DNA of 64,000 bases from Rhizobium sp. Leaf453 (GTDB taxonomy: Bacteria; Pseudomonadota; Alphaproteobacteria; Rhizobiales; Rhizobiaceae): the NCBI RefSeq assembly GCF_001425605.1, contig NZ_LMRG01000029.1, positions 1-64,000 of the forward strand. Direction: 5' to 3'. The translations under genes were made by a program, and so were the position numbers. Positions 15,681 to 24,553 of the stretch are shown here, one piece after another; positions within the stretch are counted from its first letter, which is position 1, and every line of letters begins with the position of its first letter. The notes beneath the pieces are model-generated. The model was given only the letters and a program-made list of their open reading frames with translations. It was not told where the DNA came from and did not search any database.

Positions 15681-16567
15681 GAACGCTTCCCGCAGCACTC
15701 GCCGAGCATCTGGCCGGCGACGCCACGACGATGTGCCACTGCTGGCGGGTGACGCGCCGGGACGGGGTGGTTTTGGGTTTTACCGAGCATGGCCACGACC
15801 TGACGTTCGCAGGCACGGGTTTTCTTGCCGCGAGTGGCTTCGAGGCCGCCGACAGCGAGGCGGCGAGTGGACTGTCCGTCGAGGCGGGGGAGGTCAGCGG
15901 CGGATTTTCGAATGTGGCCATTACCGAAGCGGATGTGATCGCCGGGCGATATGACGGGGCGAAGGTCGAGGTGTTTCAGGTCAACTGGCAGGCGCCGGAC
16001 CAGCATATCCTGCTCAGGGTGCAGGAGGTCGGCGAGGTGGTAAGGGCGGGCGGCGCGTTTCGCGCCGAACTGCGGCGGCTGACGCATCGGCTGGATCAGG
16101 TGCAAGGACGGATTTATGGGCGGCGCTGCGATGCGGTGCTGGGCGACGGGCGGTGCAAGGTCGATCTGAGCAGCCCGGCCTATCGGGGAACCGGAACAGT
16201 CACTGCCGTCCTCAGCGAGACACAGGTGCGGGTGTCGGGACTGGATGCGGCGATTGCCGGGTTTTACCGGCAGGGTGTGTTCCGGTTCACCGCAGGCGCG
16301 AATGCCGGGCATGCGGTCGATGTCGAGGATCACCGTGTTGATGGGGATGGGGTGACGCTGTCACTCTGGCTGCCGCCGCCCTTGCCGCTGGCGGTGGGCG
16401 ACACGTTCATGGTGACGGCGGGGTGTGACAAGCGCTTTGCGACCTGTGGGGCGACGTTTTCCAACATTCTGAATTTTCGCGGGTTTCCGCATATGCCGGG
16501 ATCGGATTTCGCGTTTGGTTATGCTGACGGTGACACTGTGCATGACGGGCGGGCGCTTTATGAGTGA
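15677..16567 (+). CDS. DUF2163/phage_BR0599 baseplate hub protein (GTA gp13)
   Basis: A 296-residue protein of the DUF2163 family. It starts with LPAALAEHLAGDATTMCHCW. The C-terminal domain has TAGCDKRFATCGATFSNILNFRGFPHMPG with four Cys in total if CHCW and RRCDAVLGDGRCKVDL are set apart; in RcGTA this protein binds an iron-sulfur cluster at the tail tip. Here Cys occur at CGATF, GCDKRF and RRCD..RCK, so a cluster is plausible. It overlaps gp14 by eight bases. Confidence 0.88.
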   Translation: MRTLPAALAEHLAGDATTMCHCWRVTRRDGVVLGFTEHGHDLTFAGTGFLAASGFEAADSEAASGLSVEAGEVSGGFSNVAITEADVIAGRYDGAKVEVFQVNWQAPDQHILLRVQEVGEVVRAGGAFRAELRRLTHRLDQVQGRIYGRRCDAVLGDGRCKVDLSSPAYRGTGTVTAVLSETQVRVSGLDAAIAGFYRQGVFRFTAGANAGHAVDVEDHRVDGDGVTLSLWLPPPLPLAVGDTFMVTAGCDKRFATCGATFSNILNFRGFPHMPGSDFAFGYADGDTVHDGRALYE

Positions 16568-17099
16568 GAACCGGTCAGGGCATCCGAGCTTGGGTTTTGG
16601 GGCTGACGCCCCCCTCATCCGGCCCTCCGGGCCACCTTCTCCCCGCCGGGGAGAAGAGGGAAGGCGACCGCCTAATTTACAGGTTGTCGCTTTGGCCGAG
16701 AGCTGGATCGGGACGCCGTATCGGCATCAGGCGAGCCTCAAGGATGTGGGGTGCGATTGCCTGGGGCTGGTGCGTGGTGTCTGGCGGGAGCTTTACGGCT
16801 GCGAGCCGGAATTGCCGCCGGCCTATCAGCCGGACTGGGCGGAGCGTGGCGGGGAGGATCGGTTGTTTGCGGCAGCGCTTCGGCATTTTGGCGAAGTGCT
16901 ACCTTTGAGCGAGATGCGACCGGGCGATCTTATTCTGTTTCGTTGGCGGCCGGATCTGGCGGCCAAGCATGCCGGGATTGCCTGTGGCGATGACCGGTTC
17001 ATCCATGCCTATGAGCAGGCAGCGGTGATCCGCTCGCCGCTCGTTCCCTCCTGGCGCCGGCGGATTGCCGGTGTTTTCCGTTTTCCTGAAAAGGCCTGA
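16560..17099 (+). CDS. NlpC/P60 peptidoglycan peptidase (GTA gp14)
   Basis: A 179-residue cysteine peptidase. The core begins NLQVVALAESWIGTPYRHQAS; the catalytic Cys is in KDVGCDCLGLVRGVW and the His in KHAGIACGDDRF, in the order of NlpC/P60 enzymes. It should cut peptide cross-links so that the tail tip crosses the recipient wall. About 38 residues precede the usual family start, and residues 18-35 (PLIRPSGPPSPRRGEEGR) are encoded by a rhizobial palindromic element. The ATG at 16560 overlaps the gp13 stop, so the element appears to be translated; an initiation at the in-frame TTG at residue 45 would cut the first helix. Confidence 0.88.
   Translation: MSENRSGHPSLGFGADAPLIRPSGPPSPRRGEEGRRPPNLQVVALAESWIGTPYRHQASLKDVGCDCLGLVRGVWRELYGCEPELPPAYQPDWAERGGEDRLFAAALRHFGEVLPLSEMRPGDLILFRWRPDLAAKHAGIACGDDRFIHAYEQAAVIRSPLVPSWRRRIAGVFRFPEKA
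16611..16663 (+). repeat. Palindromic element inside the gp14 coding region
   Basis: The sequence runs from CCCCTCATCCGGCCC to GGGGAGAAGAGGG with stems GGCCC/GGGCC and CTTCTCCCC/GGGGAGAAG. It is the same family as 3665-3717 but lies in frame within a gene, adding Pro/Arg/Gly-rich residues. Confidence 0.8.
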
Positions 17100-17104
17100 T
17101 ATCC

Positions 17105-20100
17105 ATGGCGACCATACTTCTGCAGGCGGCGGGTGCGGCACTCGGCGGCGTGTTCGGTCCTGTCGGGGCGATCCTTGGCCGGGCGGCCGGTGCGCTGGCG
17201 GGTTCCGTCGTCGACCGGTCGATCATCGGCGGCATGACGACGGTCTCCGGCGCGCGATTGGGGAATGCGCGCATTCCCGGAGCCGACGAGGGGACGGCGA
17301 TCACTCGCGCCTATGGCACGGTGCGGGTCGGTGGGACGCTGATCTGGGCGACGCGGTTCGAGGAGGAGGTTCGGGTCGAGCGGCGTGGGGGCAAGGCGAG
17401 CGGACCGAGAGTGGAGACGTTTCGCTATTACGCCAATTTCGCGCTCGGGATCTGCGAAGGCGAGATTGCCCATGTGCGGCGGGTCTGGGCGGATGGGCGC
17501 GAACTCGACCTGACCGGTATCGAGATGCGCATTCACCATGGGACGCAGGACCAGATGCCAGATCCGCTGATCGAGGCGAAGCAGGGTGTGGGTAAGGCGC
17601 CGGCCTATCGCGGGCTGGCTTATGCCGTGTTCGAGCGCTTTCCGCTCGATGGATATGGCAACCGCATGCCGCTGATCCAGTTCGAGGTGCTGCGGCCGGT
17701 CGGTGGGGTGGAAACGGCGATCCGGGCGGTGACGATCATTCCGGGATCGAGCGAGCATGGTTATGATCCGCGCGTGGTGAAGGAAAAGACGGGGGCGGGC
17801 ACAAGCCGGCTGATCAACCGCAATGTGTTTCATGCCGGGTCCGACTGGCAGGCCTCGCTTGACGAATTGCAGGCGCTTTGCCCCAATCTCGAGCGGGTGG
17901 CGCTGGTTGTTTCCTGGTTCGGGACCGATCTTCGGGCCGGGCATTGCCGGATCGTGCCGGGCGTCGAGACGGCTGTTCGCGAGGATGAAAGCCGGACCTG
18001 GTCGGTATCGGGCATCGGTCGCGGTGGCGCGTCCGTGGTCAGCCAGAATGGCGGCGGGCCGGCCTATGGAGGGACGCCGAGCGACGGGAGCGTCGTGGCG
18101 GCGATCGCCGATCTCAAGGCGCGCGGGCTGAAGGTCTATCTCTATCCGTTCGTGATGATGGATATTGCGGCCGGAAACACGCTGACCAACCCCTATGGCG
18201 GGACGGGACAGCCGGCCTATCCCTGGCGCGGACGCATCACCGCGCATCCGGCGCCGGGGCAGGCCGCAAGTGCTGACAAGACCAGCGCCGCGCGCACGCA
18301 GGTCGAGGCTTTCTGTGGGGCTGCGACTGCAGCGGATTTTGATATTTCGGGAACCTCTGTGGTTTCCACGGCAGAGGATGAAGGTTATCGGCGGCTGATC
18401 CTGCATTACGCGCTGCTGGCGCAGGTGGCCGGCGGGGTCGATGGGTTCATCATTGGTTCGGAACTGCGAGGCCTCACGCAATTGCGGGATGGGGCCGGTG
18501 CGTTTCCTTTCGTCGAGCAACTCGTGACGCTTGCCGCCAATGTCCGGGCGGTCCTTGGATCATCGACGAAGCTGACCTATGGCGCCGACTGGAGCGAGTA
18601 TTTCGGTTATCACCCGGCGGATGGCTCGGGCGAGGTGTATTACCACCTCGATCCACTCTGGGCGTCGGCGGCAATCGATGCCGTGGGGATCGACAACTAT
18701 ATGCCGCTGTCCGACTGTCGGGACGGCGATCTCGTCGAGGGAAATCCGGATGGTTTCCGGGTTGCTGACGATGCAGCGGCGATGCGGGCGATGGTGGCAT
18801 CGGGCGAGGGTTATGACTGGTACTATGCCGGCGATGCCGACCGGCGAGCCCGAGTTCGGACGCCGATCAGCGACGGGCTGGCGGGGAAGGATTGGGTTTA
18901 TCGCTATAAGGATATCGCCAACTGGTGGGGGCAGGCACATCATGACCGGATCGGTGGCGTCGAGCAGGCTCTGCCGACGGCCTGGGTTCCCGGCAGCAAG
19001 CCGATCTGGTTCACGGAACTTGGCTGCCCGGCGATCGACAAGGGGGCGAACCAGCCGAATGTGTTCACCGATCCGAAATCTTCGGAAACGGCCGTGCCGT
19101 ATTTTTCCAATGGTGCGCGGCGGGATGCGATGCAGCGGCGGTTTCTGGAGGCGCAGTATGCGTTCTGGGACGGGCCGGATGCGCCGGACTGTGTCGATCC
19201 CGATCATATCTTCGTCTGGACTTGGGACGCTCGGCCGTTGCCGGCCTTTCCGGAGGATACGAAGCTCTGGTCGGATGGTGACAACTGGCAGGTGGGGCAT
19301 TGGCTGAATGGCCGGCTCGGCGCATCGACGGCGGCGGATGTGATTGCCGCTGTTCTTGCCGATCATGGCTTCGAGGCGGGCAATACAGATCTCGTCAGCG
19401 GTGATCTCGGTGGATATGTGCAATCGGAACAGGCGTCGGCCCGCGATGTGCTGGAGCCTCTGATGGCAGCGCTGCAGATCGATGCGGTGGAGACGGGAGG
19501 GGTTCTGCAGTTTCGCTCGCGGATGAAACAGGCGGGTTCGCCGACGATTGTATCCGTACTGGCCGATATGGATGAGCAGCCGCTTTTCGAGGAGGCACGT
19601 GGCCATGACAGCGATTTTGGCAGCGAGGCGATCCTCGATCATTTCGATCCTGCCAACGCCTATGGACAGACGACGGCAAAGTCGCGGCGGGTCTCGCCCG
19701 CCAATGACCGGGTGTTGAGGCTTTCGCTGCCGGGCACGTTGCATGAGGGCGCGGCGGCATCGGCGGTCGAGGATGCGCTTCGGGATCATCAGGTATCACG
19801 GCGCAGTGTCCGGTTTTCCCTGTCTCCGGCAGACATCGAGCTGGAACCGGGGGATGTGATTGCCTTCGAGGACGGGCCTGCCGGGCATTTCATCGTCGGG
19901 CGGATCGAGGATGGCGCAGTCAGGGCGGTCGAGGCGCGGGCCTATGTGCCTTCGAGCGGTGGCGGGCGAAGCGTGCCGCCGCGTCTGGTTGATCCGCCTC
20001 GAAAACCCTCGGATGGATTTTCACCGATCGTCCATTTGATGGACCTGCCTCAATACGAGGATGGCGAGGCGGCAAGTTTTGCGCGCGGGGCGGTGTTTGC

Positions 20101-20947
20101 GCGTCCATGGCATTCGGTGATGCTGTCGTCGTCGGCGACGACGGAAGGATACAGGGCGCGAGCACGGCTCGATCAACCGGCGCAGACGGGTGTCCTGACG
20201 GAGGCGCTTGGTGCGGGCGTGCCGGGGCGGTTCGACGGTTCATGGACATTGACGCTCGATCTGCATTTCGGCGGGCTGTCGTCGGCGGGCCGGACGGCGG
20301 TGTTGAACGGGCAGAACCGGATCGCGGTTCTTGCCGCCAATGGCGTCTGGGAAATTATCGGGTTTCGCGGGGCAACGGAAATCGCCAGCGGTCGCTGGCG
20401 GCTTTCCGGGCTCTTGCGCTGTCTGCATGGGACCACGGATGCGATGTCGGCCGGTGCCGCAGCCGGCACGCCTGTTGTGCTGCTCAATGGTGCGGTGAGG
20501 CCGCTCGGGCTGAGTGCGGACGAGGTGGGCCGGGTCATGAACTGGATGATCGATGCGGGAGGGGTAGCGGGCGCAGCGGAAGGCCCGTTCGCTTTTGCCG
20601 GGGGGCTGAGGGCCGAAACGCCGATCGCGCCGGTGCATTTGAAGGCCCGGCGACTGGAGACCGGGGCGGTTCGAATTCAGTGGACCCGTTGTGCCCGACG
20701 GGCGGCCGATCACTGGCTCGACGGCGATATCGCGTTCGACGAGCCAGTGGAACGCTATCGCGTTGAAATCCTCGATGGCGGGACGGTCAAGCGCCGGGTC
20801 GATGTGACTGAACCTGTTCTCGAATATGCGCCCGCTTTGGAGCTTGCGGATTTCGGTTCGACGCAAACGAGCCTGTCCGTACGGGTGCGCCAGAGAGGCG
20901 AAAAGGTTGCGCTCGGCGTACCGGCGCAGGCCGTGCTGGCGCTGTGA
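17105..20947 (+). CDS. Giant baseplate/host-interaction protein with TIM barrel (GTA gp15)
   Basis: A 1,280-residue protein, the last of the core cluster. The N-terminus has a glycine-zipper-like stretch AAGAALGGVFGPVGAILGRAAGALAGS (split here by domain, about residues 5-35) and PGADEGTAITRAYGTVRVGG. A glycoside-hydrolase-like TIM barrel follows (about 430-790, with GFIIGSELRGLTQLRD and WFTELGCPAID, Glu in likely acid/base positions). The C-terminal half has tail-protein beta domains including LRCLHGTTDAM. It is the receptor-contact hub of the GTA baseplate. It starts five bases after gp14. The frame is intact over its whole length. Confidence 0.93.
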   Translation: MATILLQAAGAALGGVFGPVGAILGRAAGALAGSVVDRSIIGGMTTVSGARLGNARIPGADEGTAITRAYGTVRVGGTLIWATRFEEEVRVERRGGKASGPRVETFRYYANFALGICEGEIAHVRRVWADGRELDLTGIEMRIHHGTQDQMPDPLIEAKQGVGKAPAYRGLAYAVFERFPLDGYGNRMPLIQFEVLRPVGGVETAIRAVTIIPGSSEHGYDPRVVKEKTGAGTSRLINRNVFHAGSDWQASLDELQALCPNLERVALVVSWFGTDLRAGHCRIVPGVETAVREDESRTWSVSGIGRGGASVVSQNGGGPAYGGTPSDGSVVAAIADLKARGLKVYLYPFVMMDIAAGNTLTNPYGGTGQPAYPWRGRITAHPAPGQAASADKTSAARTQVEAFCGAATAADFDISGTSVVSTAEDEGYRRLILHYALLAQVAGGVDGFIIGSELRGLTQLRDGAGAFPFVEQLVTLAANVRAVLGSSTKLTYGADWSEYFGYHPADGSGEVYYHLDPLWASAAIDAVGIDNYMPLSDCRDGDLVEGNPDGFRVADDAAAMRAMVASGEGYDWYYAGDADRRARVRTPISDGLAGKDWVYRYKDIANWWGQAHHDRIGGVEQALPTAWVPGSKPIWFTELGCPAIDKGANQPNVFTDPKSSETAVPYFSNGARRDAMQRRFLEAQYAFWDGPDAPDCVDPDHIFVWTWDARPLPAFPEDTKLWSDGDNWQVGHWLNGRLGASTAADVIAAVLADHGFEAGNTDLVSGDLGGYVQSEQASARDVLEPLMAALQIDAVETGGVLQFRSRMKQAGSPTIVSVLADMDEQPLFEEARGHDSDFGSEAILDHFDPANAYGQTTAKSRRVSPANDRVLRLSLPGTLHEGAAASAVEDALRDHQVSRRSVRFSLSPADIELEPGDVIAFEDGPAGHFIVGRIEDGAVRAVEARAYVPSSGGGRSVPPRLVDPPRKPSDGFSPIVHLMDLPQYEDGEAASFARGAVFARPWHSVMLSSSATTEGYRARARLDQPAQTGVLTEALGAGVPGRFDGSWTLTLDLHFGGLSSAGRTAVLNGQNRIAVLAANGVWEIIGFRGATEIASGRWRLSGLLRCLHGTTDAMSAGAAAGTPVVLLNGAVRPLGLSADEVGRVMNWMIDAGGVAGAAEGPFAFAGGLRAETPIAPVHLKARRLETGAVRIQWTRCARRAADHWLDGDIAFDEPVERYRVEILDGGTVKRRVDVTEPVLEYAPALELADFGSTQTSLSVRVRQRGEKVALGVPAQAVLAL

Positions 20948-20979
20948 TGTCAGCCGATATTTTTCTAAAGGAGCGTCAA

Positions 20980-21186
20980 ATGAACGAATTGAAGAACTGG
21001 TACCTGTCGAAAACCGTTTGGGGCGGCGTTGTCGCGATTCTTGCCTCCTGCGGCAATCTGTTCGGGCTGGATATCGCGCCGGACGATCAGAGCGGGATTG
21101 TGGACGGGCTCACCGCGCTTGCCGCTGCCATCGGCGGGCTGGTTGCGATCTGGGGCCGAATTTCGGCGCGGACGCGATTACGATAA
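20980..21186 (+). CDS. Small membrane protein at the end of the GTA cluster (holin-like)
   Basis: A 68-residue protein with an excellent AAAGGAG site before ATG 20980. Two hydrophobic segments (TVWGGVVAILASCGNLFGL and GLTALAAAIGGLVAIWGRI) flank a short acidic loop (DIAPDDQSG), and the C-terminus is Arg-rich. This arrangement is common among small phage holin-like proteins and would complement the endolysin at 3016. It is known only as a hypothetical to me, so holin is an inference from topology and position. Confidence 0.65.
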   Translation: MNELKNWYLSKTVWGGVVAILASCGNLFGLDIAPDDQSGIVDGLTALAAAIGGLVAIWGRISARTRLR

Positions 21187-21219
21187 CGCGATCCATATGG
21201 ATCAAAACAGAGCGTTATC
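21182..21219 (+). terminator. Cruciform-like hairpin closing the GTA cluster
   Basis: GATAACGC (21182-21189) pairs with GCGTTATC (21212-21219). Inside it lies the perfect palindrome GATCCATATGGATC (21190-21203). It separates the cluster from feuN. There is no T-run. Confidence 0.55.
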
Positions 21220-21312
21220 CCGACATTCATTTGCCATTCAGACTGTATCGTTTATTGAATTTACAGTGATGCTTCCCAAGTCACCCATGTTTTTCGAGCC
21301 GAAAGTGCGTTC

Positions 21313-21564
21313 ATGTCTTCACCTTTGATCATAGCAACGCTTGCAGCGGGTCTGACCGGATTCGCGCCGCCGGCGATTGATGTGCCATCGATGGTTGTCG
21401 TCGTGGACGGCGATTGCGGCCAGGCGGCAGCCGAAGTGGTGGCGGAAACCGGGGGGGAACTGCTGTCCGCCCAGCCTACCAGCGATGGCCAATGCGTCGT
21501 TACCGTGCTGATCCCCGGCAATGGCGGGCGCCCGAAGAAGGTGACGATGCGCGTTCCCATGTAA
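21313..21564 (+). CDS. feuN: FeuN-like periplasmic inhibitor of the FeuQ kinase
   Basis: An 83-residue protein with an N-terminal hydrophobic signal (LIIATLAAGLTGFAPPAI) and a small exported domain holding two Cys (DGDCGQ and DGQCVV), likely disulfide bonded. In Sinorhizobium meliloti a small periplasmic protein, FeuN, encoded directly before feuP, restrains the sensor kinase FeuQ. Size, export signal and position match. The gene starts at ATG 21313 with a weak ribosome-binding site. I assign it mostly on context. Confidence 0.7.
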   Translation: MSSPLIIATLAAGLTGFAPPAIDVPSMVVVVDGDCGQAAAEVVAETGGELLSAQPTSDGQCVVTVLIPGNGGRPKKVTMRVPM

Positions 21565-21689
21565 GGGGACATCTCGCGGACCCGACTCGCGATATTCTCG
21601 GACGGCCGGGAATGAGGTATGCAGTGAGTCTGATGTTACGGCGCGCGGCCTGCCCTGATCGGCCGCGCTGAAGGGAAGAAAGTCAGTTC

Positions 21690-22376
21690 ATGCGCATTCT
21701 CGTGGTCGAAGACGACGTCAATCTCAATCGCCAGCTGACGGATACGCTGAAGGAAGCGGGATATGTCGTTGACCAGGCTTTCGACGGCGAAGAGGGGCAC
21801 TATCTTGGTGACGGCGAGCCCTATGATGCTGTTATCCTCGATATCGGCCTGCCGGAGATGGACGGTATCACTGTACTGGAAAAGTGGCGCGGCGCGGGCA
21901 AGGTGATGCCGGTGCTGATCCTGACTGCACGCGATCGCTGGAGCGACAAGGTGGCTGGCATCGACGCCGGTGCCGACGATTATGTGACGAAGCCGTTCCA
22001 CGTCGAGGAAGTGCTGGCACGCATCCGCGCCCTGATCCGGCGGGCGGCAGGGCATGCCAGCTCCGAAATCGTCTGCGGTCCGGTGCGGCTGGATACCAAG
22101 GGTTCCAAGGCAACGGTCAACGGCGTGGCGCTGAAACTGACCTCGCATGAATTCCGGCTTCTCTCCTACCTGATGCACCATATGGGGCAGGTAGTGTCGC
22201 GCACCGAGCTGGTCGAACATATGTACGATCAGGATTTCGACCGCGATTCCAATACGATCGAGGTCTTTGTCGGCCGATTGCGCAAGAAGATCGGCAACGA
22301 TCTGATCGAGACCGTGCGTGGCCTCGGCTACCGGATGCAGGCGCCGGGCATGGTCAGCAAGGACGCCAAGAGCTGA
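21690..22376 (+). CDS. feuP: FeuP response regulator, OmpR family
   Basis: A 228-residue two-component regulator. The receiver domain has the acidic pocket EDD at 7-9, the phospho-acceptor Asp51 in VILDIGLPEMDG and Lys101 in DDYVTKPF. The C-terminal winged helix (about 125-222) has HEFRLLSYLMHHMGQVVSRTEL and RLRKKIG. In S. meliloti FeuP with FeuQ drives osmotically controlled genes, including ndvA for cyclic glucan export. The kinase gene follows after 64 bases and feuN precedes. Confidence 0.88.
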   Translation: MRILVVEDDVNLNRQLTDTLKEAGYVVDQAFDGEEGHYLGDGEPYDAVILDIGLPEMDGITVLEKWRGAGKVMPVLILTARDRWSDKVAGIDAGADDYVTKPFHVEEVLARIRALIRRAAGHASSEIVCGPVRLDTKGSKATVNGVALKLTSHEFRLLSYLMHHMGQVVSRTELVEHMYDQDFDRDSNTIEVFVGRLRKKIGNDLIETVRGLGYRMQAPGMVSKDAKS

Positions 22377-22440
22377 GCGCGTCAGCGGACATGACCGGCT
22401 CCGGATCGGCGCTCGCGCCATCTTTGCCGTGGTGCCGCTG

Positions 22441-23832
22441 ATGCTGCGGCCGCAATCCCTGACCGCGCGCGTGCTTCTGGTTTCCACCATCTGGGCGGTG
22501 GCGGCGCTGGTGGTGATCGGCGTGGTGATCTCGGCACTCTATCGTCAGGGATCCGAGCGCGGATTCCAGGATCTTTTGCGAGCGCAGCTCTACAACGTCA
22601 TCAACTCGATCGTCGTCAACGACAAGCAGGTGCTGGCCGGAAGTCCGCAGCTTGGTGACCTCAGGTTCTCGCAGCCGCAGACCGGTTGGTACTGGATCGT
22701 GGAGCCGATCGGTGAATTCGCGACGCCGCCGCTGATGTCGACCTCGCTCGGTTCCGGCAAGCTACCGATTGCAAGCGTTGACGAGGTTCCGTTCGACATT
22801 CGCTACGAGCGCTTCTACACGACGGTCGATTCCTTCAACAACGACGTCGAAGTGGCGGAGACGGAAGTCGTTCTCGACATCCAGGGCCACACGGCGCGCT
22901 TCCGGGTCGCGGGCAATCGCGACGTGCTGGAAGCCGATATCGACGATTTCAACCGCAATCTCTATCTGGCGCTGGCGATCTTCGGTTTCGGTGGCCTTGG
23001 CATGAACGCGCTGGCGATCCTGTTCGGCCTCCGGCCGCTCGATCAGGCGCGGCGCTCGCTGGAAAAAATTCGCGCCGGTGAGAGCGAGCGGCTGGACGGG
23101 GAGTTTCCGCGCGAGATCCAGCCTTTGGCGAGCGAGGTCAATGCGCTGATCGATAGCAACCGCCGCATCATCGAGCGCGCGCGCATGCAGGTCGGCAATC
23201 TCGCCCATTCGCTGAAGACGCCGCTGGCCGTGCTGATCAACGAGGCGCGGGTGCTGGAGGCGCCGCATGGCGACCTTGTCAAGGCGCAGGCCGATGCCAT
23301 GCAGATGCAGGTGCAATCCTATCTCAACCGTGCGCGGATCGCGGCGCAGCGGGAATCCGTGCTGGCGCGCACCGAGGTCGAGCCTGTTCTAGAACGGCTG
23401 GTGCGGGTGATGCGCCGGCTACATCCGGAGAAAACCTTTCTGCTGACGGTCTCGCCCCCCGGTCTTATTCTGGCGATGGAACAGCAGGATGTGGAGGAAA
23501 CCGTCGGCAACCTGCTGGATAATGCGGCGCGCTACGCCAACGAGCAGGTACACGTTACCGCGCATATCGCGCCGGAAGGCGTTCAGGGCAAGGATCCCGG
23601 GCGCAGGAACTGGGTGACCGTTGCGGTTGATGACGACGGGCCGGGCCTGGAACCGGACCAGATTGCGGTGGCGATCAAGCGCGGCAAGCGCCTGGACGAA
23701 ACGAAGCCCGGGACCGGGTTGGGACTTTCGATCGTCAGCGAGATTGCCGGCGAATATCAGGGCACGCTCGTGCTTTCGCGCGGCGATCGCGGGGGCTTGA
23801 GCGCGGTGCTGGTGCTGCCGGCCGTGTCATAA
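22441..23832 (+). CDS. feuQ: FeuQ sensor histidine kinase
   Basis: A 463-residue membrane kinase. The first membrane segment is near residues 12-32 (VLLVSTIWAVAALVVIGVV) and the second near 180-200 (LALAIFGFGGLGMNALAILF). The periplasmic loop between them would be the FeuN contact. HAMP-like, the phospho-acceptor His256 in VGNLAHSLKTPLAVL, and the ATPase boxes N (LLDNAARYANEQVH), G1 (VDDDGPGLE) and G2 (KPGTGLGLSIV) follow. The HSLKTPL form is typical of PhoQ-like kinases. I start at ATG 22441; the frame is open upstream across the feuP end. Confidence 0.87.
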   Translation: MLRPQSLTARVLLVSTIWAVAALVVIGVVISALYRQGSERGFQDLLRAQLYNVINSIVVNDKQVLAGSPQLGDLRFSQPQTGWYWIVEPIGEFATPPLMSTSLGSGKLPIASVDEVPFDIRYERFYTTVDSFNNDVEVAETEVVLDIQGHTARFRVAGNRDVLEADIDDFNRNLYLALAIFGFGGLGMNALAILFGLRPLDQARRSLEKIRAGESERLDGEFPREIQPLASEVNALIDSNRRIIERARMQVGNLAHSLKTPLAVLINEARVLEAPHGDLVKAQADAMQMQVQSYLNRARIAAQRESVLARTEVEPVLERLVRVMRRLHPEKTFLLTVSPPGLILAMEQQDVEETVGNLLDNAARYANEQVHVTAHIAPEGVQGKDPGRRNWVTVAVDDDGPGLEPDQIAVAIKRGKRLDETKPGTGLGLSIVSEIAGEYQGTLVLSRGDRGGLSAVLVLPAVS

Positions 23833-24015
23833 GAGGGCGGCTGGCCGTGACTTTTTTGACGGACTGGCAGGCAAAATGTCCGAATGGTTCGGCTTTCGCT
23901 GCTGCGATGTTGCCTGCTTCGGCGGGGAATGTAAAAAGAAAGTCAACCATGGATTCGGTGGACGCGCCGTCCATGATCTGCCGATGCAACGGAATTGCGA
24001 GAGCTGCCCCGAGAG

Positions 24016-24465
24016 ATGAAAAACCTGGCCTGTTTTCCGACCATCTTTTCAGCGCCTCCGGTTGCGTGCCTGATCGTGTCTTCTCTGCTTCTCAGTAGCT
24101 GCGGCACGACTTCGGGGAATGGGGCAAAGGCTGGTACCTTGACGGCCACCAATACATCGTCATCCTACATCGCTGCACTTGGTGGAGGCGTGATCGGCCG
24201 TGAGACCGGTCTTTCGATCAGCAAGGCTGACCGTCAGCGCGCGCTCGAGGCGGAATATCGTGCGCTGGAAGGCGCGCGTGGCGGGCAGCCGGTGGTCTGG
24301 CAGGGATCGGGCGTCAGCGGTTCGGTCGTGGCCGCAGCACCCTATCAGGTCGGCTCGCAGAATTGCCGCCAGTACAGCCATACCTTGACGGTCAAGGGAC
24401 AGGACAGCGTGGCACGCGGTGCGGCCTGCCGCAATGCCGACGGCACCTGGACACCGTTGACCTGA
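24016..24465 (+). CDS. Surface antigen-like lipoprotein with glycine zipper
   Basis: A 149-residue protein with a lipobox LLSSC (Cys about residue 28) after a hydrophobic signal. A short glycine-zipper remnant ALGGGVIGRETGLSISKADRQRA is followed by the family tail WQGSGVSGSVVAAAPYQVGSQNCRQYSHTL and ACRNADGTWTPL. These mark the 17-kDa surface antigen/RT0821-type outer membrane lipoproteins. The function is unknown. I start at ATG 24016, which follows CCGAGAG. It is separated from feuQ by 183 bases without a gene. Confidence 0.78.
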   Translation: MKNLACFPTIFSAPPVACLIVSSLLLSSCGTTSGNGAKAGTLTATNTSSSYIAALGGGVIGRETGLSISKADRQRALEAEYRALEGARGGQPVVWQGSGVSGSVVAAAPYQVGSQNCRQYSHTLTVKGQDSVARGAACRNADGTWTPLT

Positions 24466-24553
24466 GCGCTTGCTTGCGGCGAAATGCCTCAAATTTCTGT
24501 CATTTACGGTTTAACAGTTGGAATGGTGCAGTCCGCATAGTAATTGAGCGGAC

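Noticed and set aside
258-21186. Inducible intact prophage
   Set aside because: No integrase, repressor, replication or attachment site; the set and order equal an RcGTA-type cluster. Genes beyond the left edge of the window cannot be seen.
21182-21219. Phage attachment site
   Set aside because: The palindrome has no direct-repeat partner in the window and no integrase is nearby; a terminator-like hairpin is simpler.
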